A stretch of DNA of 64,000 bases. It comes from Chlorops oryzae (Eukaryota; Arthropoda; Insecta; Diptera; Chloropidae). A program made the position numbers and the translations under genes. Positions 58,461 to 64,000 of this stretch are shown piece after piece; position 1 is the first letter of the stretch, and each line of letters opens with the position of its first letter. The notes under the pieces are model-generated. The model was not told the origin of the DNA. It was given only the letters and a program-made list of their open reading frames with translations, and searched no databases. Location: the NCBI GenBank assembly GCA_020466095.1, contig CM035806.1, positions 4,015,363 through 4,079,362 on the forward strand, read 5' to 3'.

Positions 58461-58617
58461 CAGTGCCGTAGCAATTCTGTTTTGCGTGAGGGGGAAAAAT
58501 TATTTTTCCAATTTGCGTGGGGGGGAAAAATTATTTTTTCAATCTTATTCATGGGCAAAAACAAAAATGCGTGGGGGGGCAAATCCCCCTCTTGCCCCTA
58601 TGGTTGCTACGGCACTG
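58461..58617. mobile_element. 157-bp hAT-like MITE, CAGTGCCGTAGCAA ends
   Basis: CAGTGCCGTAGCAA is inverted as TTGCTACGGCACTG, and the flanks are identical TCGGTGAA at 58453-58460 and 58618-58625. The interior has three GCGTGGGGG-AAAAATTATTTTT-like units. Confidence 0.93.
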
Positions 58618-58629
58618 TCGGTGAATGCG

Positions 58630-60419
58630 CTCGCTGCCGAAATCGAAAAATCTCCCATCATCATTGATTTTGATTCTTTTCCCATTTAGAGTTTTTTTTT
58701 TTTTGGGGAAATGAAATCGAATATTTTGGTTAAACGTATTGCTTAAGATAACAGTTTATAGATGACCGATAATGGAATTTTTTGCTGATATAAATATTTA
58801 AATATTTTTGCTCTCTTTTTTTTTTTTTTTGAGTTGACTAAGAAAATGCTTTTGTTATAATAGTGCATTTCGAAACAAAAAAAAAGGCGCAATTATTTTT
58901 TAAATCGATTAATTTTTGTTTTTTGCACTACATACTTTCGGAAAAGGCGACTTGAAACAGCGCTTTTTTCTTTGTTGTTTTTTTTTTTTTTTTTTTTGTT
59001 TATATTAAAAATGATTTTAGTGGTAAGTTTTGATTATACTCTTATGTGGATGTGATATTTCTTTTTTTTTTTATATATATATATTAATTTAATTAAATAT
59101 AATAGAGATTTGAGCGAAAATCAAGGATTTTTAGTTTTCTTCAACATTGTACGTGGGGATTCCAGGATCGATTGAAATCGTGAAATCGACTGCAGAACTT
59201 TCTTATAAATATCCTTGACCATTTCTCACTCCACCGATAACTGGAAATATATTCCAATTATGATAATAATAATATAATAATAATAAAAAAAAAAACACAT
59301 TAATATATAAATATCAGTATCCACGTAATCGTAATACATATAACGCTTATAAATTCTACATAGAAAGAAAAAAATGCTGCCTTTGATTTCCATGATAGTT
59401 TTTGAAATAATTCGATTATTATCGCATCGGTATCGCTTACTGGTCAGAATTTTTTCTTTAAAGACTGATGCGATGAATATGCATAATCAAAAAAAAAAAC
59501 ATGAAATTGATATACGATATCATCGAATTGCAAATCACCAAGTAAGTTATCATGACCGATATTAATAACCCTCAAAACATCTTCATGCAACACGGAATCG
59601 TTGCTTAGTTTTTTTTTTTTTGTTTTCTGCTATTAAAGGCAACAGTTTTAGCTAACATCATGTTCAGTTTTTAGCACACTTTTGACCAAAAATGCAATAA
59701 TGTTAAAAACTGAACATTTAAAAGAAAATTGTTTTTTTTTCTTTTTTAAGAAATATTATAATATAATATAAAATTTTTGCCAAATACATTAATAAGCTTT
59801 AATATATATAATATTTGAAACAGAAGTTTTTTCTTCATAATTATTATTTATTTGGAAACTATACTATGCACGGGGCACGGTGACCAATAAATTTTTTCGA
59901 TCTACTGTGCTATAAGTGTATTGATTTAAAAAAAAATTTGGAAAATATAAAACGAAATTGAATGAATAAATTGGATTTAGGTGAAATTTTACTTTCAAAA
60001 TATGTATAATTTTTCAATTTTAATTACTTCAAATTTGTTTGTATAATTTTTTTTTTGTTCTCTTTACGCGAACCTTATGTTGCCACTTCATATTTTGGAA
60101 GTCAATAGTTTTATAGCATAAATAAAAAACCATTGAATAAAATAATTTAATATTTAATAATATAAATAATTTTAATTAATAATCACACACTCAAGTGATG
60201 GAATAGAAAGATGACATATTTTGAGAAAAAAAAAATTAAAAAAAAAAAAATAAATGTATAACAATTATCCAAAGATTTAATAAACAATATGTGCAACATA
60301 TTGTGACACAAAGCGTTAAAGTAGCAGCATAAAGATCGCACTTTAAATAAACAAAATAATCAGATCAATATTAATATTAATAATTTGAATGCGCGCACGC
60401 GAAATGGAATTCGTTTTTA

Positions 60420-60459
<40 letters not shown>

Positions 60460-61790
60460 AACGAAACAATTTCCAATATAATGAGCAATATTTAGATATA
60501 CATATATTATTATGAATATATTTATGTAACTATGTGGTTTCTTAATTTGCTAATAAAAATAAAAAAAAAATAAAGAGAAAATGTTGGACAATTGATAACG
60601 TTTTTTTCTTTTTCTTCTTCTTTTTCGATTAAGAATATTCCGCATTCCGTGCGCGGTAATATTATAAGGTAGTGGTAAAATCATCGCGAAGTATTTTTAA
60701 ATATTTTTTTTTTTTTTTTACGTTTCAATCGCTTGATTCTTTGATGTGTAACGTTATAAATTGTCCAAACATTATATCAAATATTTAACAGGTAATGTAA
60801 TCATATAATTTATAAATACTTTCATGTTGAATATGCTTATTTGAAGCTCTCTTTTTACGGATCGCTTAAAGTTATTTATAAATGTAAATTACTTTACGTT
60901 GTTCTGAACAAAATTATTTATTATTAGTTATAATAAGAATTGAATATTTATTATAAAACGAGTTCCATCAATTCACATTTTTTGGGTTTTGGGGGAAAAA
61001 TAAATAAAAAATTTTTTTGGGCTTTTTTTTATTTTTTTTTTTTTTTTTTTTTAGTTATTAGTTATTGTTTTGCCCATATTAAAAGTACACTGCTCCTTCA
61101 GTATTTTGGCTGGAATTTTTATTCTCACGTACTTTTATTATTTTGTATATCAGAGATACTGTCATGCAGTTTTTGTTTTCATTCCTTCCTCTAATCCGAT
61201 CACTTTGATTGAAAAAAAAAAAACATTTCTATTTGATGACATGCGCGTCCAGTCATTCAAAAAAATATATACCTTTATATATATATATATATTGTTAACT
61301 CTTTTGACATTCGATAGATATTGCTTTTGATACTTCACTTTCGAAAACAAAAAAATTGGTATTGCAGTCAAATGATCAGATAGACGGGTACCATTTCGAA
61401 CGGAAGGAGTAGTGTAACTTCAAACAATATAAGTTTGTCATGCATAGAGACGACTTTTAATGAAATGTTAAATTTTTTATTTATTTATTATATTATACAG
61501 AGAGTGAACCAGCCGTATTTATGAGAGAAAAAGAAAAGCAATATCAGTAGCACTTCAATATCTTAAATTGAATGCCACATTAGATATTTAATTCAATTAA
61601 AAATATATATATTTTTTTTTTTTGTTCAATTCACTCTGTGGCAGAAGTCCAGTTTTGATTTCATTTGCATTTAAAAGTTTTCCTTACAACAATGTTTCAA
61701 ATAACAACAGGCACGTTATCAAGAACCACACATCAATGGTGCTCTCTTTAAATTTTTTTTTTTTTTTTTTTTTTTTTTATGATATCTATA
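58630..61790. other. gene-free AT-rich region
   Basis: About 3.1 kb of poly-T, poly-A and TATATA-rich DNA. The longest homopolymer is a T run of about 38 at 60422-60458. No exon, RNA gene or clear element was supported. Confidence 0.45.
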
Positions 61791-61800
61791 AAGCAACCAT

Positions 61801-62046
61801 CACCGCTATTCTGAATAATCGTGCTTATTGTGTATTCCGACGGATCGGAAATTTCACATTTTTATTAATGAAAAAGAGTTTTTTTCTCCATACATAAAAA
61901 AAAGTGAAAAATCCGAACGGATTCGATCCGTCGAAATACATAATAGGCGCGAATATTTCACGTTATTTTTTTTCGCCAGTTTCAATAGAAATTCGTATTG
62001 AAACTAATGGAAAAGTTCACGTGAAATATTATTCAGATTAGGGGTG
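61801..62046. mobile_element. 246-bp foldback of the CACCCCTATT family, nested palindromes
   Basis: CACCGCTATTCTGAATAAT is inverted as ATTATTCAGATTAGGGGTG. Inside are GTATTCCGACGGATCGGAAA / GATCCGTCGAAATAC arms and a second palindrome (CGCCAGTTTCAATAGAAAT / GTATTGAAACTAATGG) shared with 41870-41963. Confidence 0.8.
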
Positions 62047-62068
62047 CATATTTCCTTTTCATATTTCA

Positions 62069-62104
<36 letters not shown>

Positions 62105-62346
62105 GCTGCAGCAAAAGCTTTTCAACATAATGCGAAGACTATTGTTTATTTTGCAATTTCTTATTCAGTTTATATAAATATGTATTTCCTTTCATTTTCC
62201 TTCATTTAACTCATTGGAAACTATGACACACCCTGTATAATCTTATTTGCCTTGATTCGTTATCAAGAATAAAACCCCTTCGATAAGTCAGATTTTCAAC
62301 CAGCACACAAAAATTTCACGAACAGTTGAAATTCCGATTACGATTT

Positions 62347-62381
<35 letters not shown>

Positions 62382-63140
62382 TTTTTTTACTATAAAACAC
62401 TAGCGAGCACGATCGTTATTTGAATTTATATTTAAGCTTTTTATTTAATTTTATATATGTATTCTGTGAGTTCATCAATTAAATTTAAACCTTTTTCTTC
62501 TCTCATTTTTTGCATTATTTTTTACTTTGAATTTTCATTCTTTTTTCTTATTTGTTTATTTACTTTTTCGTTTTCATCATAGTTCATTTATAAATATTGC
62601 AATTTCTCTTTTTCGAAGTATATTCGCTTCAAAAGTGAAAACAAAAAAAAAAAAAAAAAAATTATATTGAAAAATTATTTAAATAAATAGCACAAAACAG
62701 TAAAGGAGGGGGGGGAAAAAAAAGACAAGAAATTAAAGCATTAAACAGTGCAAATATTAACAAAATTTTATAAATAATTAACTAACACTTTGACTATTTC
62801 AAAATAATAATCAATCGCATGGAAAACAGTATCAACACTCAGTTATACAAAGAATCTTTTCTACTTCATCGTCTACTTGTTCTTCTTCTTCTTTGTCTTC
62901 TTTGTAATATTCTTTTCGTTTCGTTTCATTTCGTTTTGATTTTGGGTTTTGCTTCTTTCATTCAGGAAAATTTCAGCTTCACTTTACCTTTTATTTTTTC
63001 GCTTGTTTTTGTGTTCGTTTTGAATTTGGACGGGTTTACTACTTTTTTTTTTTTTTTTTTAAGCAAATTTCTTTTGTTTTGTCTTTTCTTTTTGAATTTC
63101 TGTTTTTTTTTTTTTTTTTTTTTTTTTTTGGAATAAAATT
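62047..63140. other. AT-rich 3' flank of the Staufen-like gene
   Basis: Likely contains the 3' UTR of the minus-strand Staufen-like gene. An ATTAAA-type signal overlaps the stop codon on the minus strand (63138-63143), so real cleavage is probably further left. Long A and T runs make the assembly unreliable. The Phe-rich frame at 62819-63136 is a homopolymer artefact. Confidence 0.4.
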
Positions 63141-63326
63141 TTAATTGCTTTTTGAATTGTTGAGGCCCAAATCGCTAAGAATTTTCAAAGCATTTCGTGC
63201 AGCATCGTTTTGAGATTCATTGGTGCTTTTTCCGAAGCCATGACAGATTTGTGGTGGATCCGTTGAAAGCGTTACAATTGTAAGGAACTCCTTGTGATTG
63301 CCTTTGGGAAAGTCAGAGAAGTCCAC
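63141..63326 (-). CDS. stau: last exon of a Staufen-like dsRNA-binding protein (C-terminal dsRBD)
   Basis: The minus-strand exon encodes 61 residues from an AG acceptor (TTATTAG just upstream) to TAA. DFSDFPKGNHKEFLTIVTLS, then PPQICHGFGKSTNESQNDAA and RNALKILSDLGLNN form the second half of a double-stranded RNA-binding domain: beta2-beta3 with the GFGKS turn, then the ESQNDAARNALKIL helix. It reads like the C terminus of Drosophila Staufen, whose fifth dsRBD contacts Miranda and is needed for localisation of prospero RNA. The reading-frame phase from the previous exon cannot be checked because that exon is outside the window or unrecognised. Another dsRBD protein is possible but less likely. 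Confidence 0.78.
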   Translation of the reverse strand: MDFSDFPKGNHKEFLTIVTLSTDPPQICHGFGKSTNESQNDAARNALKILSDLGLNNSKSN

Positions 63327-63533
63327 CTAATAAGGTAATAATAATTGATTAATTTTCGAAAAAAAAAAAAATCAGTGGAAGACAGATTGAGATGAATCAG
63401 CGGGGGCAGCGGTTCTGATTCATTGTAATAAATAAAATGTAGAGCAGTACTCACCAGTGTTGGAAAATGGAAATTTCAGTGTGTACCTAAAATGGCCCAT
63501 TAATTGTACCTAAATATAGTAAAGTGTACCTAA

Positions 63534-63610
63534 TATACCCAGCCGGAATTTTTTTCATAAATGATAAATTATATACCCAGCCGGAATTTTTCTCATAAAT
63601 GGCAAATTTA
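63534..63610 (+). repeat. ~41-bp tandem duplication in the intron of the Staufen-like gene
   Basis: Two units, each with TATACCCAGCCGGAATTTTT and CATAAATGRYAAATT, just upstream of the terminal exon. Confidence 0.85.
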
Positions 63611-63798
63611 TTAATGTTTTCAGCGAAGACATCAAGGGGAAAATTAGAGTTCTTCTCAAATCTGATGACATGATCATTTAAAAGAGATGTTATTCATACC
63701 AATTCTAATGGCAATGTCATCGAGAGAAGGTGTTATTCACTCCCGAACGATGGCATTGTCTTGCAAAACGAGAGGTACTGATACGATGGAGTAATATA

Positions 63799-64000
63799 CA
63801 GTAGTTTCGGTATATAAGAAAGTCGATTTTGCCAAAAAATTTCATTCCTATATCCGGTTTTTTCTTAAATAAGAGCCCGTTTATAAGAAAATTCTTTCTT
63901 ATAAAAAAAAACCGTTTATAAGAAAATTTTTTTTTATATAAACAATCGATATTTGAAAATAGGGGTGTTAATTTTTTGATAAAAACCCAGTTTCTTATAT
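63799..64000. mobile_element. left part of a pogo-like element running off the window
   Basis: CAGTAGTTTCGGTATATAAG after TA resembles a pogo/Tigger end. GTTTATAAGAAAA recurs three times. The right end lies beyond the window. Confidence 0.45.

Noticed and set aside
62819..63136. Phe/Leu-rich frame
   Set aside because: Homopolymer and TTC-rich artefact next to the Staufen-like gene's 3' end.

Overview
The window is eukaryotic DNA from a fly (order Diptera, most likely a brachyceran other than Drosophila melanogaster). It is AT-rich. Its genes are split by short GT-AG introns and every recognisable protein has a dipteran orthologue. The long spaces between genes are crowded with microsatellites, LINE and SINE fragments and small foldback transposons. 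The species is an inference; no mitochondrial or rRNA marker is present.

Genes, left to right: a glutathione S-transferase of the noppera-bo/GstE14 type (+, 6.2-6.9 kb); a GPI-anchored adhesion protein with three Ig domains and one FN3 domain, Wrapper/Klingon type (-, 8.7-12.2 kb); tubulin-binding cofactor B (-, 16.7-18.7 kb); a Diego/ANKRD6 ankyrin-repeat planar polarity protein (-, 21.6-25.2 kb, 5' exons not found); the heparan sulfate polymerase subunit Ext2/sotv (+, 33.8-36.2 kb); the proteasome beta5 subunit (-, 36.5-37.4 kb); a large low-complexity nuclear protein ending in a TCF20/RAI1-type extended PHD module (+, 43.3-51.3 kb); and the last exon of a Staufen-like dsRNA-binding protein (-, 63.1-63.3 kb). 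The genes serve unrelated processes (ecdysteroid synthesis, glial/neural adhesion, tubulin folding, planar polarity, glycosaminoglycan synthesis, proteolysis, chromatin, RNA localisation) and are independent transcription units. From memory, most of their Drosophila orthologues lie on chromosome arm 2R, which would make this a Muller element C segment.

The rest is a dense mobile-element landscape. There are at least five non-autonomous hAT-like elements with 8-bp target duplications, including an 866-bp foldback. There are pogo-like and other terminal-inverted-repeat elements, a 5'-truncated LINE with an intact RNase H domain inside an intron, an RTE-like LINE tail, and SINEs that end in the same hairpin plus (CCTAA)n tail as the LINE. 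The (CCTAA)n tracts look like arthropod telomere repeats but are retroelement tails.

The most interesting points are: a possible stop-codon readthrough in the PHD gene that would add an AT-hook-like motif; the LINE/SINE 3' hairpin supported by compensatory changes; two SINEs inserted successively at the same 9-bp target; a TIR element sitting exactly at a tandem-duplication junction; and a low-complexity insertion inside an ankyrin repeat of the Diego-like protein.
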